Made by a program: the position numbers and the translations under genes. A DNA stretch of 18,537 nt from Chitinophaga pinensis (GTDB taxonomy: Bacteria > Bacteroidota > Bacteroidia > Chitinophagales > Chitinophagaceae). The notes beneath the pieces were generated by a model. That model worked only from the letters and a program-made list of their open reading frames with translations, had not been told where the DNA came from and searched no databases. Below are positions 1-7,876 of this stretch, piece after piece. Position 1 is the stretch's first letter; each line of letters starts with the position of its first letter. The DNA is taken from NCBI GenBank assembly GCA_945866165.1, contig CAMBGO010000021.1, forward strand, positions 1 through 18,537. The letters run 5' to 3'.

Positions 1-2
1 AG

Positions 3-1235
3 ATTTGGAAGTCGGGAGATAATGCAAATAAGTATATCGCTGTTTTTAGTTTAATCGGCTTGGCGGTTTATTTTTTCGACGCTTTTTTAAACTTTCCGGC
101 AGAACGCCCAGTAACACAAATTTTGTTTGCATTCATATTAGCATCAATTACGGGTATTTTTATTTCGAAACCTGAAAACGCATTAATCTCAAAGGCTCAA
201 GTAAATCCAACATTATATACGGTTCTAGTAATTATATTGCTTATTCCAAGTGCGTATATAACATTCCTTACCTATAAGTCTATGCGGGCGCAAAGAATCT
301 TGATGAATGAAATAAATGCTGGGATTCCTAAAGCTTCATTGGAAGTAGCATCTCAAATATTTCCTTCAATTCCAAGTATCACTGTTACAACCCTCCCAAT
401 TGCTGCACTCAAGGCAAGGTATTACAACCGCGACAATAGGTTTGATAAAGCATTGGAATTGCTTGATGAGGGTGCAAAAGCAAACCCATATTTATATTAT
501 AGTGAGTTTTTGCGTGGAGCATTTTACTATATTAGAGGTGAAACAGATAGTGCGTATAAGTACACAAAAATTTCATTTTATAATTGGCCTAGGGCAGAAA
601 ATTATTTTCGTAATTATATGGCTGTATTGGGGTTGAGAAAAGATAGCATCGAATTAAAAAATGCATTCAATTTGTATGTGAAATACAGAAATCAAGCACC
701 TGCTTGGAATATTTATCTAATGGGGATGCTTCAGTCAAGGGGTAAAGGTGATCAGCAATTGTTATCATTGGCAGATAGCGCTTTGATGCTTTTCCCAAAT
801 AATCCAGATATTCTTCAACGCAAAGGAGAGATTATGGGAAGCATGCCTGCTATTGGCGGAGGTTCCAAGTCCACAAGTGAGTTAGCTGTGGAAACAAATA
901 GATTATATCAAGAAGGAATGCAACTATTCCAACGTCAGTCTTATTCGCAAGCGGCAGCTAAATTCATGCGGGCTGCTTCATACAACCCCAAAAATTACGC
1001 TTATTTTGAAAACGCAGGGCTCTGTTTTTATGCTAATAAGCAGTTTCAAAAGGCTTTAAACCAATTCAATAAATCAATAGCATTGGGAATTGCAACCTCG
1101 GGTAAATCCGAATACTTTAAAGGCATTTGTCTGTTTAATTTGGGTAGAAAAGAAGAAGGTTGTGCAATGGTTCAATTGGCTAAGTCCAAAAATTATCCCG
1201 ATGCAGATGTCTTTTTAAAAACCTATTGTAAATAG
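3..1235 (+). CDS. O-antigen ligase-like protein with C-terminal TPR region (5' end outside window)
   Basis: The reading frame is open to the left edge of the window, so the true start lies upstream. The visible 410 residues are the C-terminal part. The first TTG or ATG in the window is not a credible start, because coding sequence runs in frame before it. The visible part begins with a hydrophobic segment followed by a DAFLNFPAERP motif. Two more hydrophobic segments follow, the second ending in a short loop with YKSMRAQR. This layout is typical of O-antigen ligase/polymerase-family membrane proteins of Bacteroidota. About 300 residues of helical repeats follow, with TPR-like pairs such as RFDKALELLDEGAKANP and SYSQAAAKFMRAASYNP. 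The family polymerises or ligates undecaprenyl-linked glycans at the periplasmic face; the TPR part probably scaffolds partners. The glycosyltransferase and RmlC-like genes about 2-3.6 kb downstream fit a surface-glycan role. The ligase assignment is an inference because the catalytic loops are outside the window. Confidence 0.72.
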   Translation: MWKSGDNANKYIAVFSLIGLAVYFFDAFLNFPAERPVTQILFAFILASITGIFISKPENALISKAQVNPTLYTVLVIILLIPSAYITFLTYKSMRAQRILMNEINAGIPKASLEVASQIFPSIPSITVTTLPIAALKARYYNRDNRFDKALELLDEGAKANPYLYYSEFLRGAFYYIRGETDSAYKYTKISFYNWPRAENYFRNYMAVLGLRKDSIELKNAFNLYVKYRNQAPAWNIYLMGMLQSRGKGDQQLLSLADSALMLFPNNPDILQRKGEIMGSMPAIGGGSKSTSELAVETNRLYQEGMQLFQRQSYSQAAAKFMRAASYNPKNYAYFENAGLCFYANKQFQKALNQFNKSIALGIATSGKSEYFKGICLFNLGRKEEGCAMVQLAKSKNYPDADVFLKTYCK

Positions 1236-1275
1236 TAAACTTTGATCTTAGTTTTAGTGCATTTTAGCTTAAATC

Positions 1276-1914
1276 ATGATGATTCATCAAAACGCATCAT
1301 GGAGAATGTTGGCCATCAAAGAGTATCCACTCCCTTCACTTGAAGAAGCATTAAAACAAGCCATTCAGGGTCACCCCAAGCTTGCTTCAATGGGAATTAA
1401 GCAGGATGTGTTGAATTTGGAAAAGAGGTATAAATTTCAAGCTTTGTTGCCTACGCTTGACCTCAGTTATAATTTTCTGAACAGCGGGTATTCTTTAGGC
1501 AAAACATTTAGTAGACCACTTTTTGAAAATAACTATAAATATGGTTTACAACTTGGTATGCCGCTATTTCAAAGGCAAGCAAGGGGTGAGTATGGAATAA
1601 CAAAAATAAAAATTGCTGATCTTAATTTACAATTACAACAATCAACATTAGAGATTGAAAACAAGGTGAGATCATCTTTTAATGAAGTTATTTCCTTGCA
1701 AGCACAGACAGTATTATTTCAGCAAAATGCCTATAATCAGGAATTGCTTCTAAGGGCCGAAGAATCAAAATTCTCAATTGGAGAAAGTAGTATGTTTTTG
1801 GTAAATGCAAGGGAAAACAAATTACTGGAAACACAGCAAAAATTAAATGAGCTCAAAGCCAAATTTTTTAAGAGTCTTCTAGGTGTAGTATGGTCAACAG
1901 GACAATTAAAGTAA
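1276..1914 (+). CDS. TolC-family outer membrane protein, C-terminal half only
   Basis: The product is 212 residues. It matches the second half of Bacteroidota TolC/OEP-type efflux proteins: PLPSLEEALKQAIQGHPKL (about residues 18-36), LPTLDLSYNFL (58-68), GMPLFQRQARGEYG, then a long helix with FSIGESSMFLVNARENKL (about 166-183), which resembles the conserved GESSLFLINSRE stretch of the family. Full-length members are usually 400-500 residues with an N-terminal signal peptide and two homologous halves. Here the first half and the signal peptide are missing, and the ORF starts with two adjacent ATG codons 40 bp after the preceding gene. An in-frame TAA lies 3 bp upstream of the first ATG, so the frame does not extend back. 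It cannot form a normal TolC trimer barrel as it stands. It is most likely a decaying remnant of an efflux or heavy-metal RND operon; no RND pump or membrane-fusion protein gene is nearby. An unannotated small protein function cannot be excluded. Confidence 0.75.
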   Translation: MMIHQNASWRMLAIKEYPLPSLEEALKQAIQGHPKLASMGIKQDVLNLEKRYKFQALLPTLDLSYNFLNSGYSLGKTFSRPLFENNYKYGLQLGMPLFQRQARGEYGITKIKIADLNLQLQQSTLEIENKVRSSFNEVISLQAQTVLFQQNAYNQELLLRAEESKFSIGESSMFLVNARENKLLETQQKLNELKAKFFKSLLGVVWSTGQLK

Positions 1915-1951
1915 CCTGATTAAAATCAATAAAGCCTTCATGCTTATTTTG

Positions 1952-1959
1952 TACTTTCG
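1952..1959 (+). promoter_or_regulatory. Possible -7 promoter element upstream of nhaD
   Basis: TACTTTCG lies 24 bp before the ATG of the antiporter gene and differs by one base from the Bacteroidota -7 consensus TAnnTTTG. No TTG is visible at the expected -33 position, so this is a weak call based on one element and its position between two genes of different function. Confidence 0.35.
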
Positions 1960-1983
1960 TATCTGAGCAATTTATTATAAAGT

Positions 1984-3264
1984 ATGACAAGTATTGTAAT
2001 AGGTCTATTCATTATTGGTTACTTGGCAATCATTTTCGAACATTATTTTAATGTAAATAAATCTGCCACAGCCTTGATCACTGCTGTGCTTTGTTGGACA
2101 GCCATAATGGTTACATCTTCTGAAAAAGAAGTTATCATTCATGAACTTTCAGATCACTTAACCTCTGTAAGTGAGATTGTGTTTTTCCTTTTGGGGGCTA
2201 TGACGATTGTTGAGATTATCGACTCACACGATGGCTTTCATCTTATAACAGATAAGATTAGGACTGAGAAGAAGAGTATATTAATTTGGCGTATATCATT
2301 GGTTACATTTTTCCTTTCTGCTGTGTTGGATAATCTAACTACAACAATTGTGATGGCAACAATTGTAAATAAGTTAATTGAAGAAAAAAAGACAAAGTGG
2401 TTAATGTTGGGATTGATAGTTATTTCAGCTAATGCTGGTGGTGCATGGAGTCCTATTGGCGATGTAACTACAACGATGCTTTGGATTGGTAATCAAGTTA
2501 GTCCTCTTAATATCATTCAGCAAACATTTTTGTCGAGTCTAATATGCATGATTATACCAACAATTATAGTCAGTTATATGATCAAGGGAACTATTAAACT
2601 TAGGACTGATTCATTATCAAATACGAATTTTAATAAAAGTCATTTTGAGCGTAATTTATTTTTTTTTATTGGGGTAGGAGGTTTGTTGTTTGTACCTGTT
2701 TTTAAAACGATTACACATTTACCTCCGTATATGGGAATGCTTTTAAGTTTAGGAATCCTATGGACGTTAACAGAAATTATTCACTCGCGCAAGGGTGAAA
2801 ATGAAAAAGGATTGTTATCTGTTAGTCATGCACTGCGAAAAATTGATACGCCTAGTATACTTTTTTTCTTTGGAATATTAATGGCTATTGGTTCCCTTGC
2901 GGCTATTAATGTTCTTCCTGAACTTGCACATCATCTTACTAATACATTAGGCAGCTTGGAGAATGTTGCAATTGGTATTGGTTTTCTTTCTGCCGTGTTT
3001 GACAATGTGCCTTTGGTGGCTGCTTTGCAAGGAATGTACAGTTTGGATGTTTATCCAACAGACCATTATTTCTGGGAGCTGCTGGCATATTGTGCCGGTA
3101 CAGGTGGATCATGTTTAATTATAGGTTCTGCTGCCGGCGTGGCTGTAATGGGTATGGCAAAAATTGATTTCTTTTGGTATCTAAAAAAAATCAGTTGGGT
3201 GGCTGTTATTGGTTATTTATCCGGAGCATTGTTTTTTATTGCACAGCATGCTATTATATTTTAG
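1984..3264 (+). CDS. nhaD: Na+/H+ antiporter of the NhaD type
   Basis: A 426-residue polytopic inner-membrane protein of about 11-12 hydrophobic segments. It shows the hallmark pattern of the ArsB/NhaD (IT) superfamily, with two related halves carrying conserved polar turns. These are SAVLDNLTTTIVM (about residues 112-124) with ISANAGGAWSPIGDVTTTML (148-166), and in the second half SAVFDNVPLVAAL (about 335-347) with GTGGSCLIIGSAAGVA. The Asp-Asn and Ser/Thr residues in these stretches belong to the ion-translocation path in the family. NhaD exchanges cytoplasmic Na+ or Li+ for protons and supports pH and salt homeostasis. The ATG start gives a hydrophobic N-terminus directly. The length is normal for the short NhaD forms. 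It appears to be a single-gene unit, separated by 69 bp from the TolC fragment and 137 bp from the glycosyltransferase. Family membership is clear; the preferred cation is inferred. Confidence 0.9.
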   Translation: MTSIVIGLFIIGYLAIIFEHYFNVNKSATALITAVLCWTAIMVTSSEKEVIIHELSDHLTSVSEIVFFLLGAMTIVEIIDSHDGFHLITDKIRTEKKSILIWRISLVTFFLSAVLDNLTTTIVMATIVNKLIEEKKTKWLMLGLIVISANAGGAWSPIGDVTTTMLWIGNQVSPLNIIQQTFLSSLICMIIPTIIVSYMIKGTIKLRTDSLSNTNFNKSHFERNLFFFIGVGGLLFVPVFKTITHLPPYMGMLLSLGILWTLTEIIHSRKGENEKGLLSVSHALRKIDTPSILFFFGILMAIGSLAAINVLPELAHHLTNTLGSLENVAIGIGFLSAVFDNVPLVAALQGMYSLDVYPTDHYFWELLAYCAGTGGSCLIIGSAAGVAVMGMAKIDFFWYLKKISWVAVIGYLSGALFFIAQHAIIF

Positions 3265-3401
3265 TAGTTATAAATTATATTCCTTTATAATTTCAATTAG
3301 TAGATGTAATGTATATCGGTTTCGATAAGAGAGATATTTATAATTTGATTTAATGACAATAATTGCTACATAAGAACTAATTTCAAAAAGTATAAAAATT
3401 A

Positions 3402-4304
3402 ATGTTGCCTGAAGTAACCGTAATAATATCAACCTACAATTGTAGTAAAACACTTCAATGTGCAATACAAAGTGTTTTGAATCAAGATTTTCAGGATTTT
3501 GAAATCCAAGTCATTGGAGATGGCTGCACGGATGATTCTGAAGCTATTGTAAGTTCGTTTAAGGATAGCCGACTGCACTGGTTTAATCTGCCCAAAAATA
3601 TAGGCTCCCAGTATGCTCCTAACAATGAAGGACTTAAGCGTGCTAATGGGAAGTATATTGCATATTTAGGTCATGATGATTTGTGGTTCCCAGACCATTT
3701 AACTAAGTTAAAATCCTTAATTGAATTGAACGATTTTGAATTTGTGCATTGTCTTACAATTTATTTAAGGCCTGATGGTAAATCTTTGGTAACTGGCCCG
3801 CCTGCCTATGGGCGAACCTATTCAACTTGTCACTTACCTCCTTCGTCTTGGTTTCATAAAAAAAGTATTATAGATAAATGTGGGTATTGGACTAATCAAA
3901 AAAAAATCAGCATCGGGTGCGATACTGAATATCTGAGAAGATTGGCGTCAAGTGGTATAAGAATTGGTTTTTTACCTGATTTATTTATTTTGAAATTTAT
4001 CTCCTTCGAGTGGGGAATCTATTCTAAGAAAACCGATTTTCCTCAAGTTGAATTAATGAGTGAAATGAATCTTAATGTCCAAAAGCTGCAACAAAAATTG
4101 CTGATAAATGTAGCGAATTCTTTTGCAGTTTATTTTAACCAGCGATTTACATTTAAAAGCTCAGCAGGAAGATTTATTGAAAATACATTATTTTTAATTT
4201 ATAATTTTTATTCAAGAGACCGATGGCCTTTAAATAAAATATTGACTTTTTATTTTCAGCATCTTCGAAAGAAGCAACGAAAAGGACGCGGACTGATAAA
4301 CTAA
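3402..4304 (+). CDS. Glycosyltransferase family 2 (GT-A fold)
   Basis: A 300-residue cytoplasmic glycosyltransferase. The N-terminus is the classic GT2 opening VTVIISTYNCSKTLQCAIQS (about residues 5-24). The nucleotide-binding GDGCTDDS follows (39-46), then GKYIAYLGHDDLW (83-95), in which HDD takes the place of the metal-binding DxD motif, and a GCDTEYLRR stretch (172-180) near the usual acceptor/catalytic-base region. The family transfers a sugar from a nucleotide donor to a glycan, lipid or protein acceptor; the donor and acceptor cannot be read from sequence. The C-terminal 100 residues are lysine- and arginine-rich with aromatic hydrophobic patches and may associate with the membrane. The RmlC-like gene starts 24 bp after its stop, so the two are probably co-transcribed and may both act in synthesis of a surface polysaccharide or modified sugar. 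Confidence 0.88.
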   Translation: MLPEVTVIISTYNCSKTLQCAIQSVLNQDFQDFEIQVIGDGCTDDSEAIVSSFKDSRLHWFNLPKNIGSQYAPNNEGLKRANGKYIAYLGHDDLWFPDHLTKLKSLIELNDFEFVHCLTIYLRPDGKSLVTGPPAYGRTYSTCHLPPSSWFHKKSIIDKCGYWTNQKKISIGCDTEYLRRLASSGIRIGFLPDLFILKFISFEWGIYSKKTDFPQVELMSEMNLNVQKLQQKLLINVANSFAVYFNQRFTFKSSAGRFIENTLFLIYNFYSRDRWPLNKILTFYFQHLRKKQRKGRGLIN

Positions 4305-4328
4305 TTTTAAGCATAAATAAGCGTTAAT

Positions 4329-4865
4329 ATGAAACCCAATATAATAGGCATTGACAAATTATTGCAAAAGCAATCTGCTGTTTCTAAAAGCAAGGAACTC
4401 CAACAAAAACAAATTGATGGCGTTTCCATTAAATTCATTCGGCCTGTTTGTCATGAGGACGGAACATTGTCAGAAATTGCAAGAATTGATTGGACTGAAA
4501 TAGTAGATCCAATTGTTCATGTACATGTTACTACCACACAGGTTGGACGAATCAGGGCATGGGGATTACATCAAAATAGTACTGATCGCTTATATGTAGT
4601 TAAAGGACTTGTTTCAATTGTTGTTTATGATGGAAGGTCTGATTCGCCAACATTTGGCCTATTAAATGAATTCAAGGTTTCAGAAAGAAATCCTGCATTG
4701 CTTGTTATTCCTCCTAATCTCTATCATGGCTGGAAAAATATTGGCACTGATGAAGCATTCATTATTAATATGCCTACATCGATGTATGATTATGAAAAGC
4801 CTGATGCACTTGATTTGCCCTATGATTCCGATGATGCTATTGCAATTGTTCCCCATCGATGGTAA
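4329..4865 (+). CDS. RmlC-like cupin, dTDP-4-dehydrorhamnose 3,5-epimerase family protein
   Basis: A 178-residue single-domain cupin. Residues 68-155 follow the RmlC-type pattern: TTTQVGRIRAWGLHQNSTDRL, VVKGLVSIVVYDGRSDSPTFG, NPALLVIPPNLYHGW and MYDYEKPDALDLPYDSD. His81 in GLHQN aligns by motif with the catalytic base of RmlC, and His133 sits in the HGF/HGW loop. RmlC epimerises C3 and C5 of dTDP-4-keto-6-deoxyglucose on the way to dTDP-rhamnose. The first loop reads WGLHQN rather than RGLHYQ, so this belongs to the looser epimerase-like group and may use a related 4-keto sugar. rmlA, rmlB and rmlD are absent from the window. The preceding glycosyltransferase and this gene probably form a two-gene unit. 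The gene converges on the sulfatase with a gap of only 36 bp. Confidence 0.78.
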   Translation: MKPNIIGIDKLLQKQSAVSKSKELQQKQIDGVSIKFIRPVCHEDGTLSEIARIDWTEIVDPIVHVHVTTTQVGRIRAWGLHQNSTDRLYVVKGLVSIVVYDGRSDSPTFGLLNEFKVSERNPALLVIPPNLYHGWKNIGTDEAFIINMPTSMYDYEKPDALDLPYDSDDAIAIVPHRW

Positions 4866-4901
4866 TAATATTTATACCAGTAACTGTTTCTGAATGTTGA
4901 A

Positions 4902-6668
4902 TTAATTTATCCTTCTTAATGTCAATACATTGAATTCAAAATCATCAGATTTCTTCAAATCAAGGAAGTTTAATTTTAATTCACCTGCCCCTTTATTTAA
5001 TTCAATTTTACCAAGTTTCATGGGCGTGAAATCTCTAGTGTAAGACTCTTCTCTAGTTACTCTATCATGTTCCATTCCAAGCAATGGTTTTTCGTTCGCT
5101 GATTTTATTTTTCCATTCAGTGTATTGCCATTGAATTCAATTTTCATTGTTGATCCAATATTTTCCCTACTACAAGCGTAATAAATTTCTACTTCAAATA
5201 ATCCATTTTGCTCAACTTCAATATCCCATACTACTTCATCTGCAGAATTCCGCCATTGTTTGAAATAACTGCTGTTTGGATGTTTGTTTGATCGAATGAT
5301 TTGTCCCTTGCCATTGGCTTCTGATGAAGGTAAAATAGTTAGGTTCAACTCAGGGTGGCCAACAATCAAGGGTCTTTTATCTTTAACAGGCATCTCACTC
5401 AATACATTTTGCTGCCATTCTTTTTTCCATTGTGATAGTTTTTCGTATTGTTCCTGAAAATCATTTTTAACATCTCTGGTTTGATTGGGATCTTTACTCA
5501 TATCATACAGACTGTTATCATTTGCAAGTCTGAATAGATTTGTTCTGACACTTGTTTTACCAGACCAGAAAGTTGGAATGATTCTGTTTTGAAGTTGCTC
5601 GTCCTTTATACCCATCAACATTTTTTTCAAACTCAATCCATCAAATGGTTTTAGTTGTTTGTTTTCAATTCCGGTGAGTTCAACCAAGGTTGGAAATATA
5701 TCTGTTGCAGCAGCAATATTCTCTATTGTTTTACCTTCTGCTAAATGGTTTTTCCATTTAATGATGAAAGGAGATCTGACTCCGCCTTCATCAGTATTGC
5801 CTTTTATTCCTTTCATATTACCATTCCACCTGTTGCCATTAGGACCGTTATCTGAAAAATAGATAATGATGGTATTCTCCATCAAATTCAAGTCATTTAA
5901 TTTTTTCATGATACGACCTACATTCCAGTCGAGGTTTTCAGTCATTGCAAGTGCAGCTTTAGTATGTTCAATATCTTCTTTTTGACTTTCAGTACCGCTT
6001 TGATTGGGAGTTTTATTTTTATATTTATCCCAATATTCATCTGGTACTTGCATTGGACTATGTGGAGTGTTGAAAGGGAAATATGCGAAGAACGGTTTGT
6101 CTTTATTTTTATCTATGAATGAAATTCCATGGGTAGTAAGGTCGTCTGTAATAAAACCATCTCCTTTAATAATTTCACCATTATGCTCCAATACTGGATC
6201 AAAATATTCTGCCCAATGTCCTGCACAAAATCCGTAGAATTCACTAAAACCTCTTGTGTTAGGATGATATGGGGCCTGACCACCATTATGCCATTTTCCA
6301 AATATGCCAGTTTCATAGCCATTCTTAGAAAATGCTTCAGCAATGGTTGATTCATCAAGGTCTAGTCTTTCAAATCCGCTGGAAGTACCACTCACGCTTC
6401 CTCTTACGTGATACCTGCCAGTTAGGAATTCTGCACGGGTAGGAGAGCACACAGGACTTACAAAGAATCTATTTAGAATAATTCCCTCTTTTGAAAGTCT
6501 ATTTATGTTTGGTGTTGAAACTGTTTTATTGCCATTGTATTCAAGGTCTCCCCAACCTTGGTCATCTGCTAGAATGATGACAATATTTGGATGCTTGGTT
6601 TGTGCTAATAAAGGTGAACTGTAAAAGGCAAGACAAAAGATGATGGGGATGATATTTTTTCTGGCCAT
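4902..6668 (-). CDS. Secreted formylglycine-dependent sulfatase with C-terminal beta-rich domain
   Basis: A 588-residue type I sulfatase of the alkaline-phosphatase superfamily. It has an N-terminal signal peptide (about residues 1-22, ending LLAQ), metal ligands in ILADDQGWGD (Asp35, Asp36), and the sulfatase signature CSPTRAEFLTGR (74-85). Cys74 of that signature must be oxidised to formylglycine. Other active-site stretches are GKWHNGG (124-130, Lys125 and His127), TPHSP (His203) and FSDNG (Asp273, Asn274). The enzyme hydrolyses sulfate esters in the periplasm or outside the cell, probably from sulfated polysaccharide or glycosaminoglycan. About 140 residues after the catalytic domain (from about 445) form a predicted beta-sandwich resembling carbohydrate-binding modules. 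No SusC/SusD pair, glycoside hydrolase or maturase gene is adjacent, so this is an orphan sulfatase whose maturation enzyme must be encoded elsewhere. Substrate is not predictable from sequence alone. Confidence 0.9.
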   Translation of the reverse strand: MARKNIIPIIFCLAFYSSPLLAQTKHPNIVIILADDQGWGDLEYNGNKTVSTPNINRLSKEGIILNRFFVSPVCSPTRAEFLTGRYHVRGSVSGTSSGFERLDLDESTIAEAFSKNGYETGIFGKWHNGGQAPYHPNTRGFSEFYGFCAGHWAEYFDPVLEHNGEIIKGDGFITDDLTTHGISFIDKNKDKPFFAYFPFNTPHSPMQVPDEYWDKYKNKTPNQSGTESQKEDIEHTKAALAMTENLDWNVGRIMKKLNDLNLMENTIIIYFSDNGPNGNRWNGNMKGIKGNTDEGGVRSPFIIKWKNHLAEGKTIENIAAATDIFPTLVELTGIENKQLKPFDGLSLKKMLMGIKDEQLQNRIIPTFWSGKTSVRTNLFRLANDNSLYDMSKDPNQTRDVKNDFQEQYEKLSQWKKEWQQNVLSEMPVKDKRPLIVGHPELNLTILPSSEANGKGQIIRSNKHPNSSYFKQWRNSADEVVWDIEVEQNGLFEVEIYYACSRENIGSTMKIEFNGNTLNGKIKSANEKPLLGMEHDRVTREESYTRDFTPMKLGKIELNKGAGELKLNFLDLKKSDDFEFNVLTLRRIN

Positions 6669-6792
6669 GCTTATGGAGTTATTAAATGTAATTTAACCAG
6701 AAAAATTCATTAAAGACTTAGCAAGTGTAGCCGATAAGAAAATATTTTATTCTCTAAACAATTTAGTGTGTACTATTTGAGAATAGGATTAA

Positions 6793-7557
6793 TTATTTTT
6801 TAGTGTAGGAATTTCCAAAAGAGTATGATAATATTATATTCCAAGTAAAATTTTTACTACCTGTAATATCTGTTTTTATCTCTTTGTTCATGATGGATTG
6901 CAATGAAAAAGGAGACTTGTCGTGTGATATTTTAAAATTGTTGGCAAGGTAAAATCCATCTGTCCTATCAATATACAAGTAATAGAATTGTGGTGTCCAG
7001 GAAAACATCAAGTGGTTTCCAATGGGTAAGTTTGTAAAATTGGTATTGAGTGCCAAGAAGTATGATGATTTAGGTCCATCACTTTGTAATCCCATGCCCC
7101 TCAGTGCATAGGGGCCAACACTAATGTGATCAGAAATTTTATAATTGGTATTTAATTCATAAGCAATAAATCTGCTGGCTTGGGTGATATTCCGTGTTGA
7201 TCCATTTTCTGTGATGGCTTTCAATGCAAGGTTGTAAGCGGGGTGTATACCAGCGCCTAGTGTAAATTTTTTATCTTGAATGAGTTTGTAACGAAACCAA
7301 AATATCATGCTTCCTTTTCTTCCATCAAAGGTTGCACGGATGTCTGGGTCAAACGAAAATCTGTTCTTGTTGATATAAAAGTTGAATATCATGGCCGGGG
7401 CATTCAAAGAAAAGGTCGGAATGATGGAAATACCATTATTTGTAATTGCAGCGCTACCATTTATTTGTAGCGGTTTAGCCGTCGTGTCGTTGGTTGACTG
7501 GGCAACTGATATTGAAATAAATAAAATTGAAAAAACGACTGTTAAAGTAAACTTCAT
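6793..7557 (-). CDS. Secreted protein of unknown function, probable outer-membrane beta-barrel
   Basis: A 254-residue protein I do not recognise as a named family. It starts with a clear signal peptide (about residues 1-19, MKFTLTVV through SVAQ). The rest alternates short amphipathic strands rich in aromatic residues, such as SMIFWFRYKLIQDKKFTLGAGIHPAYN, SRFIAYELNTNYKISDHISVGPYALRGMG, MFSWTPQFYYLYIDR and NFTWNIILSYSFGN. It ends with a strand close to the C-terminus, as in small Bacteroidota outer-membrane barrels. The gene precedes the sulfatase on the same strand with a 124-bp gap, so independent transcription is likely. It could be a porin-like or structural protein. Only the location is supported. 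Confidence 0.7.
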   Translation of the reverse strand: MKFTLTVVFSILFISISVAQSTNDTTAKPLQINGSAAITNNGISIIPTFSLNAPAMIFNFYINKNRFSFDPDIRATFDGRKGSMIFWFRYKLIQDKKFTLGAGIHPAYNLALKAITENGSTRNITQASRFIAYELNTNYKISDHISVGPYALRGMGLQSDGPKSSYFLALNTNFTNLPIGNHLMFSWTPQFYYLYIDRTDGFYLANNFKISHDKSPFSLQSIMNKEIKTDITGSKNFTWNIILSYSFGNSYTKK

Positions 7558-7636
7558 ATCAAAAAACGGGTTTTATATGATAAAAAAGTTGGAACTCATT
7601 ATCGAATAAAAACCAACCTATTGTAGTTCTAACAGC

Positions 7637-7660
7637 AATGTAGACGCTGGGGTCTGCATT
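7637..7660. other. Small hairpin between the tRNA repeat array and the barrel gene
   Basis: AATGTAGAC and GTCTGCATT can pair over 9 positions with one G-U wobble around a GCTGGG loop. There is no T-run on either side, so it is not a standard terminator. It sits just beyond the tRNA-derived repeats and just upstream of the barrel gene leader, where it could act in RNA processing or be chance. Confidence 0.3.
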
Positions 7661-7680
7661 CTCACAATAAAATCTTAGAG

Positions 7681-7742
7681 TGGTCCCGGCAGGAATCCCT
7701 GCCTGCCGTCAGGCAGGGAACCTGTATCTAAAGTTTGAGTGG
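7681..7742 (-). repeat. 62-bp tandem repeat, copy 1: tRNA-Arg 3' half with palindrome insertion
   Basis: This unit and the next are identical except for one base near their ends. Read on the minus strand, the unit is the 3' half of a tRNA-Arg: the 3' anticodon stem, variable loop, T arm and acceptor 3' strand. The homology starts at the end of the anticodon loop. A 20-bp palindrome interrupts the T loop between TTC and GATT. The anticodon-stem side reads AAACTTTAGATACAGG where the adjacent intact tRNA reads AAACATTAGATGCAGG. The unit therefore derives from a slightly different tRNA-Arg allele and is not a direct copy of its neighbour. Confidence 0.85.
7698..7717. repeat. Palindrome P1 (20 bp) in T loop of repeat copy 1
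   Basis: CCTGCCTGCCGTCAGGCAGG is an imperfect palindrome. With the flanking bases it forms a 10-bp stem (TCCCTGCCTG with CAGGCAGGGA) around CCGT. Its GC content is far above the local average. It interrupts the tRNA-like sequence GGAATC/GAACC with no target duplication. Confidence 0.9.
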
Positions 7743-7804
7743 TGGTCCCGGCAGGAATCCCTGCCTGCCGTCAGGCAGGGAACCTGTATCTAAAGTTTAA
7801 GTGG
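7743..7804 (-). repeat. 62-bp tandem repeat, copy 2: tRNA-Arg 3' half with palindrome insertion
   Basis: This is the second copy of the unit described for copy 1, with exactly 62 bp spacing to it and to the matching position of the intact tRNA. It keeps the discriminator base and an encoded CCA on the minus strand. On the plus side its last bases (TGG) are also the CCA end of the intact tRNA gene, so the array is directly abutted to the functional tRNA 3' end. Tandem tRNA 3' halves are what repeated integration or slippage at a tRNA attachment site would leave. Confidence 0.85.
7760..7779. repeat. Palindrome P2 (20 bp) in T loop of repeat copy 2
   Basis: Identical to P1 and inserted at the same point between GGAATC and GAACC. 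The pair arose by duplication of the whole 62-bp unit and not by a second insertion. Confidence 0.9.
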
Positions 7805-7876
7805 TGGTCCCGGCAGGAATCGAACCTGCATCTAATGTTTAGGAAACATCTATTCTATCCATTGAACTACGGGACC
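7802..7876 (-). tRNA. tRNA-Arg (anticodon CCU), CCA encoded
   Basis: A 75-nt cloverleaf is readable on the minus strand. The acceptor GGTCCCG pairs with CGGGACC, followed by discriminator A and encoded CCA. The D stem is GTTC/GAAT with the G18-G19 pair in the loop. The anticodon stem GATGT/ACATT encloses loop TTCCTAA, giving anticodon CCT (reads AGG, arginine). The T arm is GCAGG-TTCGATT-CCTGC. All arms pair and no palindrome interrupts it, so this is the functional copy of the locus. Its 5' end overlaps the GIY-YIG gene by 10 nt, and its 3' CCA overlaps the end of the adjacent 62-bp repeat. Because the sequence directly upstream is the GIY-YIG coding region, its transcript must start inside or upstream of that gene. 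Confidence 0.95.

Noticed and set aside
3268..3465. Minus-strand ORF of 65 codons before the glycosyltransferase
   Set aside because: It overlaps the start of a clear GT2 gene and shows no family signature; low-complexity AT-rich sequence explains it.
4860..4879. Terminator hairpin between the cupin and sulfatase genes (TGGTA/TACCA)
   Set aside because: The stem is only 5 bp with a 10-nt AT loop and overlaps the cupin stop codon; too weak to call.
6004..6358. Several overlapping ORFs on both strands within the sulfatase gene
   Set aside because: They are shadow frames of a gene with complete sulfatase motifs.
7681..7804. CRISPR-like array
   Set aside because: The two direct repeats are contiguous 62-bp units with no spacers, and they are derived from a tRNA 3' half.
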